From Charina bottae (taxonomy: Eukaryota; Chordata; Lepidosauria; Squamata; Charinaidae), in the NCBI GenBank assembly GCA_023362775.1, contig JALMGJ010000004.1, forward strand, positions 82,951,798-83,015,797: 64,000 nt of DNA, written 5' to 3'. The notes beneath the pieces are model-generated. The model had not been told where the DNA came from. It was given only the letters and a program-made list of their open reading frames with translations, and ran no database searches. The position numbers were made by a program, and so were the translations under genes. This document shows positions 1 to 12,200 of the stretch, one piece after another. Every line of letters begins with the position of its first letter. Position 1 is the first letter of the stretch.

Positions 1-924
1 TGTTGCAATAAGGATGGATAATCCAAAGTTTTTTTTATAATTCACGGAAGGGCAATTTGTTGTCATGGCTCTCATGAAGTCCCTGAACAGCTTTTTTGGT
101 ACCCCAAAATTTTATCTGAAAGTATTACCAAGATTTAATGGCAAACCATTGAAATCATGGCTTTCCACCATTTTTATGCAAAAGCATTGCTGAAGGGTTG
201 GAATTCACTTTAAAAGTTGCAATAAAACCACAAAATTACTTCTAAGAAGGGGAGGGGGGGACCTTAAGAAATACTGATTCCATTCACTTCAGCCTCACCA
301 TGCCCATTTTTTTTTTTGTTGAACCACTCACTGTTGCCTTTGCTAACATTCCCTCTAAAACACCAGCTTGGCCTGCATCAGGTTGTCAGACCCTCCAATA
401 TACAGTAACAAAACAGAATCCTGCAAAGGCTTGTCCCTTTGTTTTCAGAGTGTCTAGAGATATTCATCCATGTCCTGGCACAATGTTTTTGTCTCAGTTC
501 CACTCAGTGGTGGTGGCATTGCCAAAGCATTTGATGATTACTAGGAATGGATGAGTTCCACAGCACCTTTAAAATGTAGCTAATGTTTTTAGGTATAGCT
601 CCCTGCTTTTTTTAACATCTCAGTTTGTACTTCTATAAGTGCCACTAAAAATTAGTATAGAAAGTAGGGTACTAGTAAGATGGCCATAAATTGTATTTTA
701 TATAGAACAGTTGTCTATTTGTAAGGTACTCTGAGATGACTGCCCTTTATTTGAAGGGGACTTTTCTGTTCAAGGCAAGACCAGTTTAAAGATAAAGCAC
801 AATCAGAACGGATCATGGAGAATGAAACATGAATCAAACATGAATGCCTGCAAAATTGATTGAGTAGTCACACAGGTCATCTCATTCCAGTTGTTTCCTA
901 TTATAAAAGAGATTTTTATGTTTA
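1..924. other. unannotated AT-rich sequence
   Basis: I see no gene, RNA or recognisable mobile element here. The only ORF of note (300-554, 84 codons) starts with a low-complexity run encoded by a T tract and has no recognisable domain. I regard it as chance. Confidence 0.5.
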
Positions 925-1105
925 AGCTAGGGACAAAACCTAGCTGACTCTCACTGGCCACAGAGAGTTAGATAGGGTTGGATCTGCTTAGTACTCAGAT
1001 AGGAGACTATCAGGAAATCCCAAAGCAATAGGCTTGACTGGGAAATTGGGAAAAACAATTCTGAAATAAGGCAATGACAAATCATATCTCTATATTTACC
1101 AAGAA
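925..1105 (+). repeat. degenerate 5S-rRNA-like SINE relic
   Basis: The stretch around 970-1010 resembles the internal promoter region of 5S rRNA: a run like 'ctgcttagtactcagatagg' followed by 'agacta' matches the C-box neighbourhood with several substitutions. Downstream, 'aggcaatgacaaatca' resembles the body of reptile SINEs. There is no clear target duplication. The assignment rests on remembered similarity of these motifs, not on an alignment. A second, similar relic lies at 18738-18960. Confidence 0.45.
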
Positions 1106-4100
1106 AAGTACATGACAGTATCCATGAAAATCATCAGGGTTCAAGCTCAATTTGAAAGGGACTTTATTGTATTTTTAGTAAACTGTAATGATTTATTCTT
1201 CTAAATTTTAATCTAAACTTATAAAGGATCATGCATGCATATTATACAACTCTGTTATCTGTCTTTAGCAAATTGAATTCTTTTTTCAAGAAGTCGAAAA
1301 TATACAAAATAACTTTGGCTTGACCAGCTCATTAAGCACTGATTTTCCACTCAGGTAGTTTGTTTTACACATTGAACTTTGTGTGGCATATGTGCATTTT
1401 TTTTAAAAAAAAAATCTATCTGCAAATCTTAAGATTTGTTTTTAGACTCTGAAAGAAGAAATAAATGTGCCATAATAAGGGCAGGATGCACAAAAAAGGA
1501 AGTTCAAAGAATCATTTTTTCAAATTTGTATTTCACAGGTTCATGATATATACTGGCTTTAATCTCTTTAGTGTCACATTCTCTGTTCATCTCATTATTT
1601 CTCTTTTAAACTGTCTTAATTTTATTGGCTTCCCAAGTTAACAGATAGTAATACTAACACTATGAAAATGAGGACTGGCAGAAAACAGGATACAATTTCT
1701 CATTCTTTGGGAGGTATAAAAGTAATAGGATGAAAAAGAAGATGAGTATTAATGATAGTAAAAACTTTATTGTCATTAAAAGAGTTTAGATTCTAAATGC
1801 AAGACACATTTTATTGTCTACACAGCTGTTCCGACAGATTGCCTTTGTGAGCCTGCTAAGGAAAAAAAAGGTAGGATCTGGATATTTGTTAAGTAAAATT
1901 CTGGTTTAATGATTCCTTAATTAAGGTAATGTTGTTCTATTAAATCAAATTACAGTCTGATAAAATAGCATGAACTAGATGAATACTGTAGATCCAAATA
2001 GAACTAAACAACTGAGCAGATAAAGATGAAACTGTACATGAAAAATATTTTAAAAGGACAGAAGGTAAAAAAATATCCAGTGGAAAAAGCACTTTTGACA
2101 GTAATTGTAAATGGTAGGCCAATTGTTACGCAGGCTATGCACTTTCCTTGAGACTGAAATCATGCTACTTTTCATTTTGTCCGTGGGCCAGTAATGAGAA
2201 GTTTAAACCACTAATGTTGCAATTTTATACACATTTGCCTGGAAATAAGCCACACAGAGTTAGATGATATTTAGTTCTAAATAGATATGCAAATGGTTTG
2301 CAAATGGAGTAGGTAAAATAAACATATGCCTACATGAGACATGTATCAAGGTTATTGAAAAATAGGCACATGTGTGAAAATATTTGACAAATATTATTGA
2401 TGAGGATAAATTATCTCTGGATGCTTTTAACATTCAAAAGGTAAAGAGAGGAATCTCCTGTCAGATTCACATACATTAATCTAAATAAGCCTCTGGGGAA
2501 AAAAAAAAACGACTATATTGATCAATCCAGACATTATATGAAGCATTACCTTGGATGTAAGGAACAATATAAAATCAAGACATTGAAAGATGAAAATACT
2601 GCCTGCAAAATGGCTTTTCAGGTCACTGATGAAAATACTTAAGAACCATAAATGTGACCTTGTCAGATTGCGTGAAACTGAATAAGCGTAACAACACATT
2701 ATAGCCCTTGCCAGTTTCTATTTGCACATAAGAAGGAGGTGAAGAATGAGTGCTAATGTGATCATATTCTGAGAATAGTGCCATTAAAATATATGGGGTT
2801 TTCTTTAGACAAATTTAATGATGAATCCAATTTTTTAAGAAGGGACTGCAAATCCAATAATCATCTCAATGTGCACACATAGACAAGTGATAAACCAAGA
2901 AACAGTCTAAAACAACTCACAAAAATGAAGTAAATAACATAATGCTATTAGAGACTTCAGTATAAAGGCAGTTAGGTGAATTAGAAAGCATGCCAAAAGT
3001 AATGAGAATTATCAGTTAATTTGTATTTTATTCCATTTTAGGAAAATTCTAGAAGCCAATAATAATGTGATTCAACTGATACCTGAAATATACAAATTGT
3101 ACTCCTTTGCATGGGACTGATTCACCATATCCAAATATTCAAAATCCTGCTTGCACAAAAAGCAATATGGAGGCGAAAATCAAGCAGAAGAGTTCAGAAG
3201 CAAGTAAAGTGAAAGTTTGGTGCAAACTGGTAGGGGTTGACAGAAGCAAGAAAGTTAACTTGAGTGCTAGGGACCTGGATGCACAGGTCTATAACTAGAA
3301 GAAATCTAAAACAGAGCTAATTGGATCTCCAGAAATCTAACTAGAGACAGAGACTAAGGGACACAATAAGAAACTTCTTGGAGTCTGGAGATAAAGGGAA
3401 TTAGAGATAAAGGTTAAGTGAGACAGAAAAGCTGCTCATAAGTAAGCAAAAGTTAATGGGAGGAAACACAGGTTTCTTCCTGCAGTCCTTTGGCGAGATG
3501 TGATTCCCACTTCCTGCAACTCGAGGGGAGGGAAGCAGCTTGGGGTACAAAGTATTCATGTTCCTAAGTTGGAAGCTTGGCCCAGAAGGAGAGAAAGCCC
3601 AAATGTTTCACCAATGAGGAAATCACCAGTGAATTGCGTGGAGATGATCAAGGCTTATAGAAATGAAAGGAAGAGGAGCAGACTTGATTAAGATGTGCCA
3701 TGATAGAAGTCCAACGAGAAGGATGGATCGAAGAGACTTTTGCAGAAACAGCTGCTACTGTGGGCATTTGGCAAGGGGAAGGAAGAGTTGGTTTGCTTAA
3801 ATATGTGCTTTTGAAATGTACTACCCCATCAGAAGATTGCTCAGTATGTTACGTATTAATCTCTGAGCAGGCCTCTCTGCAGGTCACAAGGAGATATATT
3901 TCGTTTAAAAAACATATTCTTGTATCTGTATTATTTTGTCTTTATTACTGCTGTTTTTCTAATTCAAGTAGTTGTTGCTGTCTGTTCATAACTAAAATAT
4001 TTTATTTTTTTCTTATTGGAAGCTGATGGGGAAAATAATCTTAAGACCCCCATCTTCTGATTGAAGACTTGGTACCAGTATTTTTTTAAATAAATTGCAA

Positions 4101-4170
4101 AGTTTCTGGAAAGGATCCTACTTGAGAGATCTCTAGGCAGACAGCTGCTCAAACCCAGAACAGTTTAATG
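1106..4170. other. unannotated AT-rich sequence
   Basis: No protein domain, RNA gene or recognisable repeat was found. Short ORFs on both strands (for example 3107-3298, 3500-3691 and 3700-4026) look like chance. None has a recognisable motif, and their codons are as AT-rich as the surroundings. Old, highly diverged repeats could be present but are not visible by eye. Confidence 0.45.
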
Positions 4171-4427
4171 TATTGTCGAAGGCTTTCACGGCCGGAGTTC
4201 AATGGCTGTTGTGGGTCTTCCGGGCTGTGTGGCCGTGTTCTGGAAGTTGTGGTTCCTAACGTTTCGCCAGCATCTGTGGCCAGCATCTTCAGAGGGCAGG
4301 AGCACAGAGATTTTGCTTCTATCTGTGCTCCTGCCCTCTGAAGATGCTGGCCACAGATGCTGGCGAAACGTTAGGAACCACAACTTCCAGAACACGGCCA
4401 CACAGCCCGGAAGACCCACAACAGCCA
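4171..4427. repeat. perfect 106-bp inverted repeat, probable Penelope-like terminal repeat
   Basis: Arms 4203-4308 and 4322-4427 are exact reverse complements (106 of 106 bases) separated by a 13-bp loop. The left side extends outward to about 4171 with a stretch containing 'gtcgaaggctttcacggccg'. Each arm carries a CTGAAGA ... GAAAC pair resembling the conserved core of hammerhead ribozymes (plus-strand copy 4338-4368, minus-strand copy 4262-4292). Hammerhead motifs are known from the terminal repeats of Penelope-like elements, so I infer a head-to-head pair of such repeats. The segment between the two core boxes does not form a clean stem II, so catalytic function is doubtful. The ORFs across this repeat are by-products of the palindrome. 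Confidence 0.6.
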
Positions 4428-7400
4428 GAACAGTTTCTGTGTTAAAACAGGAACTACACAAAGCAAGAAAAGATGATTCCCAGTGTTCCAAATAATCCAT
4501 TCTAAACTTCATTCTAAATGCGCTGGTCCGTGCAAGTACAGTTCCATGGTCTTGTATGCTGCTCACATCTCAGAGGAAAAAGAAAATAAAACCAGTGCTT
4601 TTTGTTATATTCATGTTTTTTTTTTCTATTCCCTTGCTTTCAAAAGTGACTTGTAACTGTTAATCGTGTTTTTGACAGATTATTCCAAAACTATCATGCT
4701 GGTAGGAATCTAAATGACCTATTTTCTCAATGTACAAATAGGTTTGCCCCAAAGAATATAAAGAATGAACTATTTTTTTTAAAACAAGAGCCTTAATAAA
4801 GCAAAGGAAAAGCAGATGGGTATGAAATTCTCTCCTAGTACACAATATGTGCAAGATGGATAACAATGGAAACATTTGACAACAGAAATATCTGGCTGAA
4901 AATATTGCTAATTAGCCAAATCTTTGATTAGTTCCTACCCAACAGTGATAGCAAAACTGAAAAATCACAATTTTATTTGCCAATCTAGATATCTCAAATA
5001 ATAATGAAAAACCTCTTTGCAAGAGAGAGATGCCCAGATTATCAAAGGTTCTACTCAGTAGCTGGTCACAGAGAGCTAACGTATGGAGGCTGGAGATTTA
5101 ATACCTACACTCTCAATCTAAGCCCAAATCTTCCACTGTTGAAGGCTAACAGTTGAATAGGCCTCAACAGGCATCACAGATAAAAGGGAGAGGTCTAAAT
5201 AAATGCCATTTAATTTTTAAAATTTTGGTCATTAGAAAATGCTTCCTGTCTCGCCAATGTTTTTTTTTTTTTTTTTTTTACAAAAGTGATACTTGACAAG
5301 CTTTAATATTCTTAGCTTGTTCAATGGTTACTCCACAATTAGGATAGACAAGAGAAGAAAACCCTGGCTGTGTAGTGTACAATTTTAGACTCAAATACAT
5401 TTATTGTGAAATAAGATTTTCTGGACTACGGTCCATTTTATGGAATGCGTTAAGTGATTTATTTCAAACAGTAGGTATTAATACAGTATATACTGAGTAG
5501 ATTGAAAAGGTATTAGTTCAGAGAATATCTTGGGTATTTGCTTTTGCTGATTTTGAAAGTAATCTCCAAATGCCAAACAATGCACAAACTATCGTGAATT
5601 TGCCACATCCCCCTGCCTCACCCTATCAGAAATGTAGAAGTGCTAGATTTTATGGCAATTTTTATTGAATAAAAGAGTGAAGCTGTCCTTGAATTAAAGT
5701 TGACCCATTGGAATTATGCCAGGTGAAAAATGGATGTAGAACCTGAGAATTGTCTTGGGGTTTGGACCCATTAATCTTTTGCTAGCTTATCCATGAATTA
5801 AGAGCAAGTGTTGGCAGATCTTTCTTCAGATGTCACATTGAAATAAACAAAACCATTAAAATATTTTTGAATGAAAGTTCACAAAGAATATAAGTTTTTA
5901 GGTGTAAATATGAATACTGTACTATCTTTTATTTCAGTATACCTTTCTGGAAGATTAAATATGAAAATAATCTGAATGTTGCATCACCCTTACGACTTTA
6001 ACAAATTTCACTGCAGACATTAATCAAATACATCATTATATTCTAGTTCATATATCCTATTAAGATTTCTAATCAATATATCAATTACAAGAGAAAATAA
6101 ATAAAGCATATTTTATTTCAATATCATCATAATCATCATCATCATCTTTTTAAAAAATAAACTCATAGGTATTTCACATTAAAAATGTATTTGAAAAGTT
6201 TAAGAAACACTAGCCTAACACTCTTAGAATAGGCACCTAAATGCTCACAATCTAACCAGCCAGATTTATTTCCTTAGAGGTCTTTTTATATTAATACCAA
6301 ATATTTCATCAAAAGAATTGTATTTTGGGTGTACTGGACTCCCCAAAGAATGTATTTGAAAGGATGGACATCGGATTTTCTTTGGTGGAAGTGTAAAAAA
6401 AATTGAGAGTTCATTGACCCATATGATATGGACATATGATCATCTGGAATCTTTTTAGAATAGTGCTTTAATGTATATATGTAGATTTATGGGAAAATCT
6501 TTAATATTAAGAAGTTAATGTGATGTTTAAATATATATATCTAAGCTTTGGAATCTGTTGGTCAGGAATTATGGCTGTATCAAGCATTAGGTGGGGTGGC
6601 TAAAATAATTATATTGATAAACTGGAAAAGTCAGATTATTCCAGCTGTTAAGGAATGGCTTTCAGAAATATGAGATTTATCTGTTTTGGAAAAGACAATT
6701 ATTTTCTACTGATCAAAGGATGAAGCAATATGTACTACTATGACTGAGATTTTGTGTTATTTTACAATAATATTTTATTGATTATATTATAGTAGTGTAT
6801 AGTATTTATTAATAAATCAGTGTCTATTGATAAGTGAAATATATAAGGTAGATTTTGTTTCTTTTCCTTTTCTTTTTTTCTTCTTTAGTCTTTTAAAAAG
6901 TTTTTTTAATCTTTTTTTCTTTTCTTTATTTTGGTTTAATTGTGTGTGAGGATTTTTTAGTGTATTTAGGTGTCTTGTTTTTGTTTTGGTAATTTGTAGT
7001 TTGAAAAACATTAAAATCCTAACCCTAACCCATAGTATGCACATAACACAGTTCAACTCTCCTTACCACAACTGTCTTGTAAAAGTTTTCACTCATGATT
7101 TGAACTTTTGGGGACCTCCTTACTGACTTTCTAGATCCAATCAACTCTTTGTCAGTTTTTCCAGTCACAATCCATTTTTATCTCCCAGCCCCCTAGTGGC
7201 CCTTGGACTTTTGGCCTCAGTTTTCTTTCCAGATGATCCATTGGGTTCATTTCCTTCATGACTAGATCTTGTTCGTCCATCCATCTCTCATATATGCAAA
7301 CTACAACTAGGTATGCCAGCAGGACACACATCCCTTTGCTTCTTACTCATGAGTAATTTTTATGTCATTCTTATAACTGAAAAGTTTTATCTCATTTCAT

Positions 7401-7690
7401 TCTGTCTTAAGCTAGCTGATTTATGACTTACCTCTTTAAAACTTCATCTCCTTTCTTCCTAACATTCAAGTCATCTTTCTTCTCACTTTAAATCTCTGAC
7501 TCTTTTTATTTTTTTCAGGTTGCTCCATTTAGGTAACAACTTCCTTTTCTTTTTCCAAGCCATTTCATATAGACTTGCTCTCTTTGGATCAAGCCTGGTT
7601 GCATAAAATAGAATCCTTAGGTCTCCTCCTTGCCCCTTAGTATATGTACATTTGTTGCACCTAGAGCTGCATCTGTGTGTGATTTTGCAC
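4428..7690. other. unannotated AT-rich sequence with simple repeats
   Basis: No gene is recognised. Simple sequence includes a poly-T run near 5262-5279, an (ATC)n-like run at about 6122-6146, and a 14-base telomere-like CCTAACCC motif at 7018-7031, which is too short to be an interstitial telomere array. The minus ORF at 6817-7056 is lysine-rich low-complexity translation of T/C-rich DNA. Confidence 0.45.
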
Positions 7691-7705
7691 CTACAACACT
7701 TTATC

Positions 7706-7728
7706 TTTTATATATATATGTATATATA

Positions 7729-7773
<45 letters not shown>

Positions 7774-7862
7774 GTGTATGTGTATATGTGTATATGTGTA
7801 TATGTATATATGTATATATGTATATATGTATATATGTATATATGTATATATGTATATATATA
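7706..7862. repeat. (TATATG)n / (TATG)n microsatellite
   Basis: About 155 bp of alternating purine-pyrimidine repeats built from TATATG and TGTATA units. All three forward frames and the reverse frames stay open because the repeat lacks stops, which produces several Tyr/Met/Ile/Val-only ORFs that are not genes. Confidence 0.95.
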
Positions 7863-7875
7863 AAAATAAAAAGCA

Positions 7876-8174
7876 TTTCAATTGGAGGTCAGCCTTTATT
7901 AAAGGCACTATGGACTTTGAAGAAGCATGAGTACAGGGCGAAAGGGAGAAAAGAGCTAAAAGGAAGGCACATCAAGCAAACCCTCATCATGACCGTCTCC
8001 CACCCGGAAACCTATATATATAGGTTTCCTATATATAGGAAACCTATATATATTAGCTCTTTTCTTTATATATATTTTATATATATATAATATATATATT
8101 TATATATATTTATATATATATAAATATATATATATAATATATATATATATATTTATATATATTTATATATATAA

Positions 8175-8220
<46 letters not shown>

Positions 8221-8325
8221 TTTTATTTCTTTATATATATTTTAGCTCTTTTCTCCCTTTCGCCCTGTACTCGTGCTTCTTCAAAGTCCATAGTGCCTTT
8301 AATAAAGGCTGACCTCCAATTGAAA
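7876..8325. repeat. 86-bp inverted repeat flanking an AT-rich palindromic core
   Basis: Arms 7876-7961 and 8240-8325 are reverse complements with one mismatch in 86 bases, a C/T difference at a CpG. The 278-bp interval contains smaller palindromes (around 8010-8050) and long TA-rich runs. On the plus strand the right arm ends with a GAAACG motif, the same motif that ends the core of the Penelope-like repeats elsewhere in the window. This may therefore be a pair of terminal repeats of another such family, but that is inference only. No target duplication was found. Confidence 0.7.
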
Positions 8326-8339
8326 CGTTCATGAGTTAG

Positions 8340-8390
8340 GGCCTTTTTTTTTACCCTTTTACCCCCCCCCCCTTTTTTTTCCCCCTTGGA
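8340..8390. repeat. homopyrimidine tract (T/C)
   Basis: Runs of T and C follow each other on the plus strand, including 13 consecutive Cs, with a single A interrupting. This directly follows the inverted repeat. Such tracts can form triplex DNA and are prone to slippage or assembly error. Confidence 0.75.
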
Positions 8391-8421
8391 AGACAATCTT
8401 ACTCGGCTACGAGTGATCGCC

Positions 8422-8488
<67 letters not shown>
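8391..8488. repeat. (GAT)n and (TA)n microsatellites after a conserved-looking repeat tail
   Basis: About 30 bp of unique sequence ('cggctacgagtgatcgccga' and its left flank) leads into roughly nine GAT units and then about 18 TA units. A non-LTR element or SINE 3' end with a (GAT)n tail would look like this, but I cannot name the family. The poly-Met ORF across it is an artefact. Confidence 0.6.
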
Positions 8489-8490
<2 letters not shown>

Positions 8491-9287
8491 CAAACTCTTT
8501 CTCACTCTCTCTCACTCCCCTCCCTCCAGGATGACCCCCCCAAATTTGATTAACTTAAAGGCTCCCATTTGTCTACTAAGATGTCCTTTAGCCTGTGTTC
8601 CAATTAGCTTGTTTTTCCTTCCCCTTCCCTTTTACCTTTACATCCTCTTTATTCTTTCCTACATTACAAATTCTGGACACCCATATTCTTAGTACTTAAG
8701 TTATTTCCTTGTTTTTCATAGCAAACCTTAATATTTTTCACCAGCTTCACTCATTTCCCCAACTTTATTGCAACCAACTAAATCACACATGCACAGTAAT
8801 TTTCCCTTCTCCTTTTCATGAACAAAATATTGCTAGGACAACAATTTAAATCTAGCTTATGCCTCCAACAATGGCAGTAAATTTGTGGACAACCTCATGG
8901 GGCTCCTAAAAAGTTGCTGGTGGCCAAGCATGCCAAGAAAAATATATACTGTAATAGCCTTAACTGTAATGTTTTCAGAGCAGTTGCTAGGTGCTCTAAT
9001 GGAAAGCTCCAACTAAGTGAGAGACCTGAAATTAGCAAATGCAGCAAACATACACTGATGCACATAAAGGTAATCCTTATATCTCTGAACAACCTCGGAA
9101 GCAAAGGTAATAGAAACAGTGTTGGAATGTCTCCTACTGTCAGTTGTTCAAACAGTTGACTTGCTTCTGTATTTGGGATAGGATTGTCTTCAACAACATG
9201 CTATCAACCAACGTAAGCCAAGACGTATTGGGAGTTAGGCAGCATATAAATTTAATAAACAAGTAAGTAAGTTGGACAATACAGATA
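8489..9287. other. unannotated sequence upstream of BovB
   Basis: Pyrimidine-rich at 8489-8700, then ordinary AT-rich DNA. The overlapping 69- and 81-codon ORFs at 8895-9159 show no recognisable domain. The last ten bases before the BovB (9288-9297) are its target-site duplication. Confidence 0.45.
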
Positions 9288-9297
9288 GTATGATAAT

Positions 9298-12200
9298 GTT
9301 GTTGTTTATTCGTTCAGTCGTTTCCGACTCTTCGTGACTTCATGGACCAGTCCACGCCAGAGCTTTCTGTCGGCCGTCACCATCCCCAGCTCCCCAATGG
9401 TTGAGTCCGTCACCTCCAGAATACCATCCATCCATCTTGCCCTTGGTCGGCCCCTCTTCCTTTTGCCTTCCACTTTTCCTAGCATCAGCTTCTTCTCCAG
9501 GGTATCCTGTCTTCTCATTATGTGGCCAAAGTACTTCAGTTTTGCCTTTAATATCATTCCCTCAAGTGAGCAGTCTGGCTTTATTTCCTGGAGTATGGAC
9601 TGGTTTGATCTTCTTGCAGTCCAAGGCACTCTCAGAATTTTCCTCCAACACCACAGTTCAAAAGCATCTATCTTCCTTCGCTCAGCCTTCCTTATGGTCC
9701 AGCTCTCGCAGCCATAGGTTACTACAGGGAATACCATTGCTTTAACTATGCGGACCTTTGTTGTCAGTGTGATGTCTCTGCTCTTAACTATTTTATCAAG
9801 ATTTGCCATTGCTCTCCTCCCAAGAAGTAGACGTCTTCTGATTTCCTGGCTGCAGTCAGCGTCTGCAGTAATCTTTGCGCCTAGAAATACAAAGTCTGTC
9901 ACTGCCTCCACTTTTTCTCCCTCTATTTGCCAGTCATCAATCAAGCTCGTTGCCATAATCTTGGTTTTTTTGAGGTTTAACTGCAACCCAGCTTTTGCAC
10001 TTTCTTCTTTCACCTTCGTCATAAGGCTCCTCAACTCCTCCTCACTTTCAGCCATCAAAGTGGTATCATCTGCATATCTGAGATTGTTAATGTTTCTTCC
10101 AGCGATTTTAACTCCAGCCTTGGATTCCTCAAGCCCAGCATGTCGCATGATGTGTTCTGCATACAGGTTGAATAGGTAGGGTGAGAGTATACAACCCTGC
10201 CGTACTCCTTTCCCAATCTTAAACCAGTCCGTTGTTCCGTGCTCTGTTCTTACCGTTGCTACTTGGTCGTTATACAGATTCCTCAGGAGGCAGACAAGAT
10301 GACTTGGTATCCCCATACCACCAAGAACTTGCCACAATTTGTTATGATCCACACAGTCAAAGGCTTTAGAATAGTCAATAAAACAGAAATAGATGTTTTT
10401 CTGAAATTCCCTGGCTTTCTCCATTATCCAGCGGATATTGGCAATTTGGTCTCTAGTTCCTCTGCCTTTTCTAAACCCAGCTTGTACATCTGGCAATTCT
10501 CGCTCCATGAATTGCTGGAGTCTACCTTGCAAGATCTTGAGCATTACCTTACTGGCATGTGAAATAAGTGCCACTGTTCGATAGTTTGAACATTCTTTAG
10601 TGCTTCCCTTTTTTGGTATGGGGATATAAGTTGATTTTTTCCAATCTGATGGCCATTCTTGTGTTTTCCAAATTTGCTGGCATATGGCATGCATCACCTT
10701 GACAGCATCATCTTGCAAGATTTTAAACAGTTCAGCTGGGATACCATCGTCTCCTGCTGCCTTGTTATTAGCAATGCTTCTTAAGGCCCATTCAACCTCA
10801 CTCTTCAGGATGTCTGGCTCTAACTCACTGACCACACCGTCAAAGCTATCTCCAATATTATTATCCTTCCTATACAGATCTTCCGTATATTCTTGCCACC
10901 TTTTCTTGATCTCTTCTGCTTCTGTTAGGTCCTTACCATCTTTGTTTTTGATCATACCCATTTTTGCCTGGAATTTTCCTCTGATGTTTCTAATTTTCTG
11001 GAAGAGGTCTCTCGTCCTTCCTATTCTATTGTCTTCTTCCACTTCCGCACATTGCTTGTTTAAAAATAATTCCTTATCTCTTCTGGCTAACCTCTGGAAT
11101 TTTGCATTTAATTGGGCATATCTCCCCCTATCACTGTTGCCTTTTGCTTTCCTTCTTTCTTGGGCTACTTCCAGTGTTTCAGCAGACAGCCATCTTGCCT
11201 TCTTGGTTTTCTTTTTCTTTGGAACGTTTTTTGTTGCCGCCTCCTGAACAATGTTGCGAACTTCTGTCCATAGTTCTTCCGGGACCCTATCTACTAAATC
11301 TAGTCCCTTAAATCTATTCTTCACCTCCACTGCATATTCCTTAGGAATATTAGTGAGCTCATATCTAACTGATCTGTGGGTCTTCCCTATTCTCTTTAGT
11401 CTGATTCTAAATTTTGCAATAAGAAGTTCGTGATCTGAACTACAGTCAGCTCCAGGTCTTGTTTTTACCGACTGTATAGATGTCCGCCACCTTTGGCTGC
11501 AAAGGATGTAGTCAATCTGATTTCGGTGTCGACCATCTGGTGAAGTCCATGTATAAAGTCGTCTTTTAGGTTGTTGGAAGAGAGTGTTTGTTATGCACAG
11601 TGAGTTGTCTTGGCAAAATTCTATCAACCTATGTCCTGCTTCATTTTGTTCTCCCAGACCATGCTTGCCTGTAATTCCAGGTGTTGTCTGACTACCCACC
11701 TTAGCATTCCAGTCTCCTGTAATGAAAATAACATCTCTTTTTGGTGTATTATCTAGTAGGTGCTGCAGATCCTCATAGAACTGATCTACTTCTGCTTCTT
11801 CAGCATCTGTGGTTGGGGCGTATATTTGGATCACTGTGATGTTAAATGGCTTACCCTGAATTCGAATTGAGATCATTCTATCGTTTTTTGGATTGTATCC
11901 AAGCACTGCTTTAGCCACTTTATTATTAATTATGAAGGCTACTCCATTTCTTCTGTGGTCCTCTTGTCCACAGTAGTAGATCTGGTGGTCATCTGATGTG
12001 AAGTGGCCCATTCCAGTCCATTTCAGTTCACTGACACCTAAAATGTCTATATTTAATCTTGACATCTCACCAATAACCACATCCAATTTGCCCTGGCTCA
12101 TAGATCTTACATTCCAGGTTCCTATGGTGTGTTGATCTTTAGAACATCGGATTCGTCGTTCACCACCAGCACCGTCGGCCGCTAGCCGTCCTTTCGGCTT

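Noticed and set aside
300..554. 84-codon ORF as a possible host exon
   Set aside because: No recognisable domain, no convincing splice context, and an initial homopolymer-encoded segment.
4186..4566. 126- and 97-codon ORFs on opposite strands with similar proteins
   Set aside because: They arise because the locus is a perfect palindrome, so both strands give the same text. No known domain.
7018..7031. CCTAACCCTAACCC, a telomere-like motif
   Set aside because: Only about two units. Expected by chance in 64 kb of DNA and not an interstitial telomere array.
7630..8090. Tyr/Met/Ile/Val-only ORFs in several frames
   Set aside because: Translation of the (TATATG)n microsatellite.
9334..11433. 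Plus-strand ORFs up to 187 codons
   Set aside because: Antisense shadows of the intact BovB ORF.
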